From Emticicia agri (lineage in GTDB: Bacteria > Bacteroidota > Bacteroidia > Cytophagales > Spirosomataceae), in NCBI RefSeq assembly GCF_004168285.1, contig NZ_SEWF01000034.1, positions 1 through 61,859 of the forward strand: a DNA stretch of 61,859 nt. The letters run 5' to 3'. Below the pieces are notes generated by a model, which did not search any database, was not told the DNA's origin, and saw only the letters and a list, made by a program, of their open reading frames with translations. The translations under genes and the position numbers were made by a program. Each line of letters begins with the position of its first letter. The stretch's first letter is position 1. This document shows, one piece after another, positions 8,059 through 15,726 of the stretch.

Positions 8059-9717
8059 ATGCTTTCACATCTTCTGATTAAGAATTATGCCCTGATTGAG
8101 CACCTCGAGCTTTCTCCTGATGCTCATCTGAATATTGTAACAGGCGAAACCGGTGCAGGAAAATCTATTATGCTGGGTGCAATAGGTTTATTGTTAGGGA
8201 ATCGTGCTGATGTAAAAACACTTTACAATGAAGCCGAGAAATGTATCATTGAAGGTACTTTTTCTATGGATGGCTTCTATGTACAAAATATATTCGACGA
8301 AGAAGAACTCGACTTCGAAAACCCCTGTCATATCCGTCGCGAAATTGCGCCAAGTGGTAAGTCCAGAGCCTTTATCAATGATACACCCGTAACCCTTGAA
8401 ACGCTTCGCAAAATCACTTCACAGTTGATGGATATTCACTCACAGCACGACTCTATCCAGTTGGGTTCTAACGAATATCAGTTGACTATTGTTGATACGT
8501 ATGCCCAGTCGTACGATAAACTGGTAGAGTATCAGGATAAATACCGCACCTATAAAAAACTACAGGATGCGTATGAGCAATTACAGGCCGAATCTGACCA
8601 GAACAAGAAAGAATTTGAATACAATAGTTTTCAGTTAGACGAATTGTTGAAAGCAAAACTGGAAGCCAACGAGCAGGAACTATTAGAGCAGGAACTGAAT
8701 ATTTTAGAGCATGCCGAAGAAGTAAAGCAACGCTTACGTACGGCCTATGCCTACTTAACAGATACCGAACAATCGGTACTTTCGGTTTTGCAAAGTACTA
8801 TTGGTAACCTGAATCCGATTTCTACGTATTCGCCTGAATATCAACAGTATAAAGACCGTATTCAGTCTTGCCTGCTTGAATTGAAAGATGTAGCCCGTGA
8901 CATTGAATCGGAAGAAGAAGGGATTGAATTAGACAGCAGTCAGATAGAGACTATCCAGACCCGTCTGGATTTACTGTATAAATTGCAGCAAAAACACGCA
9001 GTGAAATCAAACGGGGAGTTATTAGAAATACAGGCGATTTTAGAAGAGAAAGTAAGTAAAGTATTGAATCTGAGTGAAAACCTGGCGGCTGCCAAAGAGC
9101 GTGTGGATAAGGCTTTTGAAACAGCCACCAAATCGGCAGAGGTATTGTCAAAAGCCCGTCAGAGAGTATTACCCGAAGTAGAAAGACGTGTAGTAGGTTT
9201 GCTCGTAGAATTAGGAATGCCCAATGCTACATTGAAGATTAACCATGATACCGGAAAACTTACCAACGATGGTATTGACCAGATAAACTTCCTGTTCAGT
9301 GCCAACAAAGGCATTACCCCACGTCAGTTAAAAGATGTAGCTTCGGGGGGAGAGTTTTCTCGTCTGATGTTAGCAATTAAATATGTTTTGGGTGATAAAC
9401 GCTCGTTGCCTACTATTATTTTCGATGAAATTGATACAGGTATTTCGGGCGAGGTTGCCATTAAAGTGGGTAAAATGATGCGTGAAATGGCACAGAGTTT
9501 ACAGGTAATTGCTATTACCCATCTGCACCAGATAGCAGGCCGGGGAACCAGCCATTTCTTTGTCTATAAGGATAATAGTTCAGCAAGAACGGTGAGTAGA
9601 ATGCGTGAACTGAAAGCCGACGAACGTATTGTGGAAATAGCCAAAATGATTGGTGGCGAAAACCCCTCAGAAAGTGCCATTCACAGCGCTATAGAGATTT
9701 TAGGAGTCAATGTATAA
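8059..9717 (+). CDS. recN: DNA repair protein RecN
   Basis: A 552-residue SMC-like ATPase that acts at double-strand breaks in the cytoplasm. The Walker A motif GETGAGKS is at 29-36, followed by a conserved head region (LLLGNRADV), a central coiled coil (about 160-370, rich in Glu/Gln/Leu), the signature SGGEFSRLMLAIK, Walker B (TIIFDEIDTGISG) and the ITHLHQIAG segment. Length is usual for the family. It is preceded by a long non-coding gap and followed 30 bases later by a small lipoprotein gene. Confidence 0.96.
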   Translation: MLSHLLIKNYALIEHLELSPDAHLNIVTGETGAGKSIMLGAIGLLLGNRADVKTLYNEAEKCIIEGTFSMDGFYVQNIFDEEELDFENPCHIRREIAPSGKSRAFINDTPVTLETLRKITSQLMDIHSQHDSIQLGSNEYQLTIVDTYAQSYDKLVEYQDKYRTYKKLQDAYEQLQAESDQNKKEFEYNSFQLDELLKAKLEANEQELLEQELNILEHAEEVKQRLRTAYAYLTDTEQSVLSVLQSTIGNLNPISTYSPEYQQYKDRIQSCLLELKDVARDIESEEEGIELDSSQIETIQTRLDLLYKLQQKHAVKSNGELLEIQAILEEKVSKVLNLSENLAAAKERVDKAFETATKSAEVLSKARQRVLPEVERRVVGLLVELGMPNATLKINHDTGKLTNDGIDQINFLFSANKGITPRQLKDVASGGEFSRLMLAIKYVLGDKRSLPTIIFDEIDTGISGEVAIKVGKMMREMAQSLQVIAITHLHQIAGRGTSHFFVYKDNSSARTVSRMRELKADERIVEIAKMIGGENPSESAIHSAIEILGVNV

Positions 9718-9747
9718 AATAATCAATAAACCAACACACCCATTACA

Positions 9748-10140
9748 ATGAAAGCACTATTGTATGTATTTACCATTATTTTTGCTGTTGCCTGTGCCAA
9801 TAAATTTGCAGACGAATCGGCTAAACTGACAAAAGAAACGTTCGACCTGCATGATGAAGTAATGCCCGTTACGATGCAATTAGAAGGTCTTCGTTCAAAA
9901 GTCATGTCAAAAGCAGAAACGATGGATACTACTTCTAAACAACAGGCATTAGAAATTTCGAAATTGCTTAATGAAGCCGAAACCGAGATGAACGAATGGA
10001 TGCCCAAATTGGCTGACCTCGAAAAAATGAAAGATAACCAGGAAAAGATTGATACATTAGTTGAATTGAAAACCGAAGGCGATAAAATCAAACAAAAAAC
10101 GCTTGATGCCAAGAAAAAAGCTGAGGATTTTCTGAAGTAA
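9748..10140 (+). CDS. Small helical lipoprotein, function unknown
   Basis: A 130-residue protein with a short lipoprotein-like signal (FAVAC, Cys16) and then an almost wholly helical, charged body rich in Lys/Glu/Leu with coiled-coil heptads (about 25-125). Similar small lipoproteins are common in Cytophagales; I do not recognise a named domain. It lies between recN and a SCO-family gene with short gaps (30 and 67 bases), so it may share transcripts with them. The function cannot be read from the sequence. Confidence 0.6.
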   Translation: MKALLYVFTIIFAVACANKFADESAKLTKETFDLHDEVMPVTMQLEGLRSKVMSKAETMDTTSKQQALEISKLLNEAETEMNEWMPKLADLEKMKDNQEKIDTLVELKTEGDKIKQKTLDAKKKAEDFLK

Positions 10141-10207
10141 TACCATTTAATTATTGATAAACCCTCTCGTTTCAGAACAGCCTGTTATAGAGAGGGATTT
10201 TTACTAT

Positions 10208-10816
10208 ATGAAGTACTTATTGATTATATGTATTGGCTTGTTTATAATTGCAGGCGCTTGTCAACCTAAAAAACTACCGATTTTAGGCGACCGTGATTTT
10301 GTGAATGGAGATTCTGTCTATCATACTATTCCTGATTTTCAATTGGTTGACCAGGATAGCAATGTAGTTACTAACAAAACCTACGAAAACAAAATTTATG
10401 TAGCCGATTTCTTCTTTAGCACTTGCCCCACCATCTGTCCGATAATGAAAACTCAGATGCTACGCATATATGATAAATTCAAGGATAACCCTGAGGTAGG
10501 TATTCTTTCACATACCATCAACCCCAAATACGATTCGGTGGCTGTGTTGAAAGCATACGCTGACCGTTTGGGTGTTCCAGCCAGTTTCTGGCACTTTGTA
10601 ACAGGCGACAAAGAGAAAATTTATGAATTGGGCGAGAAAGAGTATTATGTAACCGCAGGTGAAGATTCTACCGCCGCAGGTGGGTATATACATAGTGGAG
10701 CTTTTATATTGGTTGATAAAAAACGTAGGGTAAGAGGCATGTACGACGGTACCAAAGAAGACCAGGTAAGCCGCCTGATGAAAGATATGGATATTTTGTT
10801 GAAGGAAGAGGAATGA
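10208..10816 (+). CDS. SCO1/SenC family lipoprotein
   Basis: A 202-residue thioredoxin-fold lipoprotein of the SCO family, which delivers or reduces copper centres of cytochrome oxidase on the outer face of the membrane. The start at 10208 is chosen because it gives a lipoprotein signal ending at GAC (Cys18); the frame is open 54 bases upstream. The copper-binding pair CPTIC (Cys73, Cys77) and the conserved His162 (YIHSGAF) are all present. The next gene is a cytochrome c lipoprotein whose open frame overlaps this stop, supporting a respiratory operon. Confidence 0.9.
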   Translation: MKYLLIICIGLFIIAGACQPKKLPILGDRDFVNGDSVYHTIPDFQLVDQDSNVVTNKTYENKIYVADFFFSTCPTICPIMKTQMLRIYDKFKDNPEVGILSHTINPKYDSVAVLKAYADRLGVPASFWHFVTGDKEKIYELGEKEYYVTAGEDSTAAGGYIHSGAFILVDKKRRVRGMYDGTKEDQVSRLMKDMDILLKEEE

Positions 10817-10896
10817 TTAGGACTTTGTACAGATTGATATACATATTCAAAAAAAATCTTACCAATCGTATTTGTTTTGGCGAACTGCACAAATTC

Positions 10897-11301
10897 ATGA
10901 TAAAAAAAATAAAATATCTTCCTTTATTAACTCTCTTGGCTTCTTGTCAATCGGCAGAAAAAGTAAAGTTAGAGCAATATTATATCGGAGGAAAAGAAAT
11001 ATTTGAAAAGAATTGCGCTAACTGCCACCAGAAAGATGGAAAAGGCTTACAAAACCTTTATCCACCTATTGCAGGTAGCGATTATCTTGATGACAAATCA
11101 AAGGTAATTACAGCTATTAAATACGGTCTGGTGGGTGAATTAAAAGTAAATGGCAAGACGTATAACCAGCCTATGCCTGCCAATACCCACTTGCAGAATT
11201 TAGACATTGCCGAAGTAGTTACCTATATCTATGCTGAATGGAGAAATGAAACAGCAGTCACGAGTGTTGAGGAAGTAGAGAAGGCTTTGAAGAATAAATG
11301 A
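10897..11301 (+). CDS. Monohaem cytochrome c lipoprotein
   Basis: A 134-residue class I cytochrome c. The ATG at 10897 gives a lipoprotein signal ending at LLASC (Cys17); the frame extends upstream to 10813, overlapping the SCO gene, but that part has no signal character. The haem site CANCH is at 40-44 and the likely axial Met93 is in QPMPAN. The DIAEVVTYIYAEW segment is the usual C-terminal helix. Its position right after a SCO protein suggests a role in periplasmic electron transfer; the partner oxidase is not in the window. Confidence 0.9.
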   Translation: MIKKIKYLPLLTLLASCQSAEKVKLEQYYIGGKEIFEKNCANCHQKDGKGLQNLYPPIAGSDYLDDKSKVITAIKYGLVGELKVNGKTYNQPMPANTHLQNLDIAEVVTYIYAEWRNETAVTSVEEVEKALKNK

Positions 11302-11536
11302 TTTCGCAAAGGTAGAGGTTTTAGCTGATTTGGTTATGTGTGTAATGAACAGGATAATATTTGATAAATGAAAGTCAAATATTGTTTAATTAATCGGTTT
11401 TATCGTCTGAATTATAGTAACTTACCAATCCGAAAAACTAACTGCTATAGCCGACTATTCAAACATTTAAAATATCTGCTTTGGCAGACTTATTAACGAC
11501 AAAACCCCAATAACCGGAATAAAACTGAACACTGAT

Positions 11537-12706
11537 ATGAAAACAAACATAAAGTTTATAGCTATCCTGATAGCTTGTTTTTGTACTGAATCAACTTTCG
11601 CTCAGACTTCGCCTGACTGGAAGAAAACGACTATTACAAGAGATTTTATTTCAGAAGGAGTGGCAGTGGCCGATTTGAATAAAGATGGCAAAATGGATAT
11701 TGCGGCAGGCTACTACTGGTTTGAGGCTCCAAACTGGACACGCCATGAAATGGCTCCCTCACGTACCTTCGACCCTCGCAAAGAATACAGTGAGTCTTTT
11801 CTGAATCTGGGTATGGATGTAAACTTAGACGGTTGGGATGATGTGGTGATTGTGGACTTCCCCGGTAAAGTGGGTTTCTGGTTTGAGAACCCTAAAAACA
11901 AACCCGGACAATGGACTAAACATATTATTGATGACTCAGTAGGAATATCCAACGAATCGCCGGGTTTTATTGATATTGATGGCGATGGTCGTTTAGATAT
12001 TCTTTGCGGAGATAAGAACAAAAAGCAGATTGTTTGGCTACAAGCGCCTACAAAAAAAGGCGAAACGACATGGAAACGTCATAACCTGACCAAAGAAAAT
12101 GTAGCCGGAACAGAGATATTTTCTCATGGAATAGGTTTCGGTGATATAGATAAAGACGGTATTAACGATGTGGTTGTGCGTGAAGGTTGGTATAAAGGAA
12201 CAAAAGATACTAAAGCAGGCAACTGGGTATTTCATCCGGCTAATTTAGGCGAACCTTGTTCGCACATGCAGATTCTTGATGTGAACGGTGATGGCAAGAA
12301 CGATGTAGTAAGTGCTTCTGCTCACGCTTTGGGTATTTGGTTTCATGAGCAGGTGACTGATGAGCAAGGTAAAATCAACTTCAAAACTCACACCATGAGC
12401 AAAACTACTGCCCAGACTCACTCGTCTATCATGGCTGATGTGAATGGTGACGGCAAAAAAGAATATATTACAGGAAAAAGATTTCTGGCACACCACGGTC
12501 GCGACCCGGGTGATGCCGATGCTGCCTATTTATTGTATTTTGAGTTTACACCCGATAAAGCTCCTTACTGGAAAGAACACGTAATAGACAATGATTCAGG
12601 CGCAGGACTAAACATTGTAGCGCAAGACATCAATAAAGACAAAAAAATCGACATCGTAATAGCGAATAAGAACGGAGTGTTTTTATTTGAGAATGTGCGT
12701 AAATAA
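11537..12706 (+). CDS. Secreted FG-GAP/VCBS repeat protein
   Basis: A 389-residue exported protein (signal peptide 1-22, ending TFAQ). The body is a seven-bladed FG-GAP-like propeller. Calcium-loop motifs of the DxNxDG kind recur: DLNKDGKMD, DVNLDGWDD, DIDGDGRLD, DIDKDGIND, DVNGDGKND, DVNGDGKKE, DINKDKKID. The first blade carries AAGYYWFEAPNW. Proteins of this kind in Bacteroidota often accompany DUF1080 proteins in sugar catabolism, and a DUF1080 gene follows here. The exact ligand is unknown. Confidence 0.85.
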   Translation: MKTNIKFIAILIACFCTESTFAQTSPDWKKTTITRDFISEGVAVADLNKDGKMDIAAGYYWFEAPNWTRHEMAPSRTFDPRKEYSESFLNLGMDVNLDGWDDVVIVDFPGKVGFWFENPKNKPGQWTKHIIDDSVGISNESPGFIDIDGDGRLDILCGDKNKKQIVWLQAPTKKGETTWKRHNLTKENVAGTEIFSHGIGFGDIDKDGINDVVVREGWYKGTKDTKAGNWVFHPANLGEPCSHMQILDVNGDGKNDVVSASAHALGIWFHEQVTDEQGKINFKTHTMSKTTAQTHSSIMADVNGDGKKEYITGKRFLAHHGRDPGDADAAYLLYFEFTPDKAPYWKEHVIDNDSGAGLNIVAQDINKDKKIDIVIANKNGVFLFENVRK

Positions 12707-12824
12707 TTGAGTGATTGAGCGATTTAGTGAATGAGTGATTATAATTTTGAGTACTCAATATGTATCTCGAATTTTAAATAACAAATAATCTGTTTTTAAT
12801 TACTAAATCGCTCAATCACTCAAT
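12706..12824. repeat. Perfect 23-bp inverted repeat built of ATTGAGTGATT-like units
   Basis: Arms 12706-12728 and 12802-12824 are exact reverse complements with a 73-base spacer. The arms themselves contain a tandem 8-base unit (GAGTGATT/GAGCGATT). It fills the gap between the FG-GAP and DUF1080 genes; the left arm begins inside the stop codon of the former. Confidence 0.8.
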
Positions 12825-12847
12825 CACTCAATTTAAAGAATACATTC

Positions 12848-13537
12848 ATGAAAAAACTCATACTTATACTATTAATCACATGCTATGGACTAACATCCTC
12901 GGCACAGACGCCCGGCAAATGGATAACCTTATTTGATGGAAAAAGTGCTGATGGCCTGAGAGGTTACAAAATGGATAAATTTCCTGATGGGGTTTGGGTT
13001 ATCAAAGATGGCTCGCTGCAAACCATTCCGAAAGTGAAGAATGTTGATTTAGTTACTAAAGAACAATTTGGTAATTTTGAACTGGAATATGAATGGGCAG
13101 TGGATACAGCTGCTAATTCGGGTATATTTTTTCATTTGCAGGAAGACAAAGCAATGGTTTCTAACCACGGCAATAGCCCTAACTGGCTCGATAATTTTGA
13201 GATTCAGATATTAGATGATAAATATTTCAATGATACGGCGGCCGTTCGTTCGGCAGGTTCATTATACGATTTAATGAGACCTGTAAACAAAAAACTAATG
13301 CCTATCGGACAGTTTAACAAAGCTCGACTGATACATAAAGACGGTCATGTACAACACTGGCTGAATGAAGCAAAAGTACTTGATTTTGAAATCGGAAGTC
13401 AGGCAGTAAGAGAACTCATTATCAGAAGTAAATACAGTAAAAACCCACGTTTTCAGGCCTACAAAGAAGGCCATATCATGCTACAACACCACGGGCAGAA
13501 AGTTTATTTTAAGAATGTGCGGGTGAGGCGGATATAG
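12848..13537 (+). CDS. DUF1080 (3-keto-disaccharide hydrolase domain) secreted protein
   Basis: A 229-residue exported protein (signal peptide 1-19). The family opening WITLFDGKSADGLRGY is at about 25-40, followed by a concanavalin-like beta sandwich with NFELEYEWAVDTAANSGIFFH and NFEIQILDD, ending IMLQHHGQKVYFKNVRVR. Members are assigned to hydrolysis of 3-keto-glycosides in Bacteroidota. The preceding FG-GAP gene and the shared direction suggest joint function. Family call firm, substrate inferred. Confidence 0.9.
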   Translation: MKKLILILLITCYGLTSSAQTPGKWITLFDGKSADGLRGYKMDKFPDGVWVIKDGSLQTIPKVKNVDLVTKEQFGNFELEYEWAVDTAANSGIFFHLQEDKAMVSNHGNSPNWLDNFEIQILDDKYFNDTAAVRSAGSLYDLMRPVNKKLMPIGQFNKARLIHKDGHVQHWLNEAKVLDFEIGSQAVRELIIRSKYSKNPRFQAYKEGHIMLQHHGQKVYFKNVRVRRI

Positions 13538-13550
13538 TGGAGTTTATTTG

Positions 13551-13608
13551 CAGATTAATAATAGACAAAGGACTGATTTTAGTCTGGTCTTTGTCTATTA
13601 TTAATCTG
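13551..13608. terminator. Long hairpin, probable bidirectional terminator
   Basis: A perfect 20-bp inverted repeat (13551-13570 and 13589-13608) with an 18-base loop that itself can pair GACT/AGTC. It sits between the convergent DUF1080 gene and mnmE, where a two-way terminator is expected. No long T-run flanks it, so it could also be a repeat element. Confidence 0.6.
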
Positions 13609-13629
13609 CCAACTGTTTTCATTTATGAA

Positions 13630-15555
13630 CTATTTTCCAATACAAAACTTACTGAAAATATTTGCTAATAAATCATCGGTAGTTATTTGGCCTGTAATTT
13701 CTCCTAAATGATAGAGAGATAAACGAATATCCTGTGCCAAGAAATCGCCTGTGATGCCCGAACTTAAACCGTTTAAAACTTCACTTAAAGCATCGTGGGC
13801 TTTTATCAGGTGTTCGTAGTGACGTAAGTTGGTAAGCATAGTATCTGATTGCTTTTTTAGCTTGGACTTGGCTAAGATGGTGTTTTTTAAGTCTTCAATA
13901 CCGATATTGTTTTTGGCTGAGATATGGATGGTGGAGTACACCTCACCCAACCCTCTCCTTGAAGGAGAGGGCTTAACAGCCTCTACCACGGATTCACTCC
14001 CCTCTCCTCCTTCAAGGAGAGGGGTAGGAGGTGAGGAGGCCGCCGCTGCGGAAAAACTCTCAGTTATCGTCTCTAAAACTTTCTCAATATTTCTTAGTAC
14101 TTCCTCATTCGTAAATCTCAGAATCTTTATGCCATAAATAAACTCAATGTCAGTAGTTCTGGCTTTATCATATTTTTTTTGAGTTTCATTACCATGATGT
14201 ACACCGTCTATTTCTATGCCTAATTTGCACTCATCGCAATAAAAATCGAGTATATAGTTTTCCTCTAATGGATGTTGTCTTCTAAATTTTTTGCCTCCTA
14301 ATAGCCTGTCTCTCAATAATTCCCAAAGGATTTTTTCAGTCTCCGTTGAGTTCCTACGTAATTCTCTTGCTTTTTTTAGGAGATTTGTAGAGACGATATT
14401 AAAGGCAGATTTCACTTTCTCCGAAGTAACGCCCTCCTCACCCCCAACCCCTCTCCCTGAGGGAGAGGGGAGTTTTTTTAAGCCCTCTCCTTCCAGGAGA
14501 GGGTTGGGTGAGGCGGCCGCCGCTGTGGAATACAAATCAATCTTATTCCTAACCCAAATCACTTCCTTGTCTTTAACTATGTCAGCAAAAGTATTAGCCA
14601 GGAAAAGCTGGTCGATTTCGTTTTCAAAGAGTAGAATCACAATCTCAGCTTTTTCCATTGCTTGTTTTGAGCGTTCGATGCCGATGGTTTCTACTACGTC
14701 TTTGGTTTCGCGGATACCTGCGGTGTCGATGATGCGGAATTTCATGCCACCGATGAAAAGAATGTCTTCGATTACATCACGGGTGGTGCCGGCTATTTCT
14801 GTAACAATGGCTTTTTCTTCGTTGAGCAGGATATTAAGCAAGGTCGATTTTCCGGCATTAGGTGGGCCGATAATGGCTACCGGAATCCCTTCTTTAATAA
14901 CATTGCCTGCATCGAAAGAATCTATTAGTTTTTTCAGAAAATTCTGAATTTTCAATATTAATTGTCTTAAATCTTCTCGCCCGGCAAATTCTACATCCTC
15001 TTCACCGAAATCTAACTCTAATTCTACCAGTGAAGCAAAATGGACTAGTTCTTCACGCAAGATTTTTAATTGGGTTGAGAACCCGCCTCGCATCTGGTTT
15101 AAGGCAGTTTTATGAGCTGCCTCTGAGTCTGCCGCAATCAGGTCGGCTACTGCTTCGGCTTGTACCAAATCAAACTGTCCGTTCAGGAATGCTCTTTGGG
15201 TAAACTCACCCGGCTTTGCCATGTGGCAGCCGTTCTGAATGAGTAGTTTAAGAATATATCTGATAATATAGTCGCTGCCATGACAGGAGATTTCTATGAC
15301 ATCTTCTTTAGTAAAACTACGAGGTGTTTTGAACACCGAAAGCAGCACTTCGTCAATGATTTTTCCTTTGGTGTTGTCAGTATAATCTCTGATAGTACCA
15401 AAATGAATGGTGTGTGATTCAACTTTAGTTAAATCTTTCCCTTTAAAAATCTTGTTTACAATTGCTAAGGTTTGCTCGCCCGAAACCCTGATTACCCCAA
15501 TAGCCCCTACACCTTGTGGCGTGGCTAAGGCACATATTGTGTCTAACTGAACCAT
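13630..15555 (-). CDS. mnmE: tRNA-modifying GTPase MnmE carrying an in-frame DUF559 nuclease insert
   Basis: MnmE works with MnmG to modify wobble uridine 34 of tRNAs. It has 641 residues, against about 450-460 in the family. The N-terminal folate-binding domain is complete (DTICALATPQGVGAIGVIRVSG). The G domain has P-loop GPPNAGKST (230-238), GTTRD (256-260), DTAG (277-280), NKID (337-340) and SAK (546-548). The C-terminal FCIGK (637-641) with the active Cys638 is intact. Residues 344-541 are foreign: palindrome-encoded peptide, a DUF559 nuclease-like domain (about 388-500), then palindrome-encoded peptide. The whole frame is open, so the fusion should be translated. Removing exactly 198 codons at the flanking 10-bp repeat leaves a 443-residue MnmE. 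Convergent with the DUF1080 gene. Confidence 0.93.
   Translation of the reverse strand: MVQLDTICALATPQGVGAIGVIRVSGEQTLAIVNKIFKGKDLTKVESHTIHFGTIRDYTDNTKGKIIDEVLLSVFKTPRSFTKEDVIEISCHGSDYIIRYILKLLIQNGCHMAKPGEFTQRAFLNGQFDLVQAEAVADLIAADSEAAHKTALNQMRGGFSTQLKILREELVHFASLVELELDFGEEDVEFAGREDLRQLILKIQNFLKKLIDSFDAGNVIKEGIPVAIIGPPNAGKSTLLNILLNEEKAIVTEIAGTTRDVIEDILFIGGMKFRIIDTAGIRETKDVVETIGIERSKQAMEKAEIVILLFENEIDQLFLANTFADIVKDKEVIWVRNKIDLYSTAAAASPNPLLEGEGLKKLPSPSGRGVGGEEGVTSEKVKSAFNIVSTNLLKKARELRRNSTETEKILWELLRDRLLGGKKFRRQHPLEENYILDFYCDECKLGIEIDGVHHGNETQKKYDKARTTDIEFIYGIKILRFTNEEVLRNIEKVLETITESFSAAAASSPPTPLLEGGEGSESVVEAVKPSPSRRGLGEVYSTIHISAKNNIGIEDLKNTILAKSKLKKQSDTMLTNLRHYEHLIKAHDALSEVLNGLSSGITGDFLAQDIRLSLYHLGEITGQITTDDLLANIFSKFCIGK
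13941..14052. repeat. Palindromic repeat cassette, copy 1 (mnmE insert)
   Basis: It reads CCTCACCC ... GGTGAGG ... GCCGCCGCTGCGGAA and contains two internal palindromes (CCCTCTCCTT-G-AAGGAGAGGG and CCCCTCTCC ... GGAGAGGGG). The same start, palindromes and end occur in copy 2 in the same orientation. In mnmE it encodes residues of about 503-538 with the pattern PPTPLLEGG ... PSPSRRGLGE. Confidence 0.85.
14436..14530. repeat. Palindromic repeat cassette, copy 2 (mnmE insert)
   Basis: It starts CCTCACCCCC and ends GCGGCCGCCGCTGTGGAA, with palindromes CCCCTCTCCCT-G-AGGGAGAGGGG and CCCTCTCCT ... AGGAGAGGG. It is a direct repeat of copy 1, shorter by 17 bases, and encodes residues of about 344-377 of MnmE (PNPLLEGEGL ... 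PSPSGRGVGGEE). The opposite strand encodes a near-identical peptide because the unit is palindromic. Confidence 0.85.
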
Positions 15556-15638
15556 ATTTTTTGATTGAAAACAGACTATTTAATTACATAAATTAGTCAA
15601 ACTGGTCTGATTTCAAGGAAATTTGATTAAAATTTATT

Positions 15639-15646
15639 TACTTTTG
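15639..15646 (+). promoter_or_regulatory. TACTTTTG, Bacteroidota -7 element
   Basis: Matches the TAnnTTTG consensus, 80 bases before the start of the 905-residue protein gene. No -33 TTG at the usual 19-21 spacing is obvious; a TTTG lies only 13 bases upstream. Confidence 0.45.
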
Positions 15647-15726
15647 CAAATCTACTTTTAAACTTTCTCGATTAAAAGTAGTTATGCTGTTGATGCCGTC
15701 TATACGAAGAATTACGTTGCTTTCTT

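Larger units (their letters stand above)
13931..14534 (-). mobile_element. In-frame nuclease-bearing insert within mnmE
   Basis: The insert is bounded by a 10-bp near-duplication (GTGGAGTACA at 13931-13940, GTGGAATACA at 14525-14534). Inside are two palindromic repeat cassettes (13941-14052 and 14436-14530) and a DUF559 domain (about 14056-14394). The domain has an N-terminal helix with STETEKILWELLRDR, the GGKKFRRQHP strand, and the PD-(D/E)XK-like core ILDFYCDECKLGIEIDG (Asp437, Glu448, Asp450 of the host protein), then RFTNEEVLRNIE. No intein splicing residues, no intron secondary structure and no transposase are seen. That it is mobile is inferred from the boundaries and from the foreign domain. 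Confidence 0.75.

Noticed and set aside
13931-14534. Intein in mnmE
   Set aside because: There is no Cys/Ser/Thr splice start with block A or B motifs, no His-Asn end and no Hint-like region. The inserted domain is of DUF559 type with palindrome-encoded flanks.
13829-14947. Plus-strand frames across mnmE as separate genes
   Set aside because: They are antisense to a well-conserved GTPase and owe their length to the two-way open palindromes.
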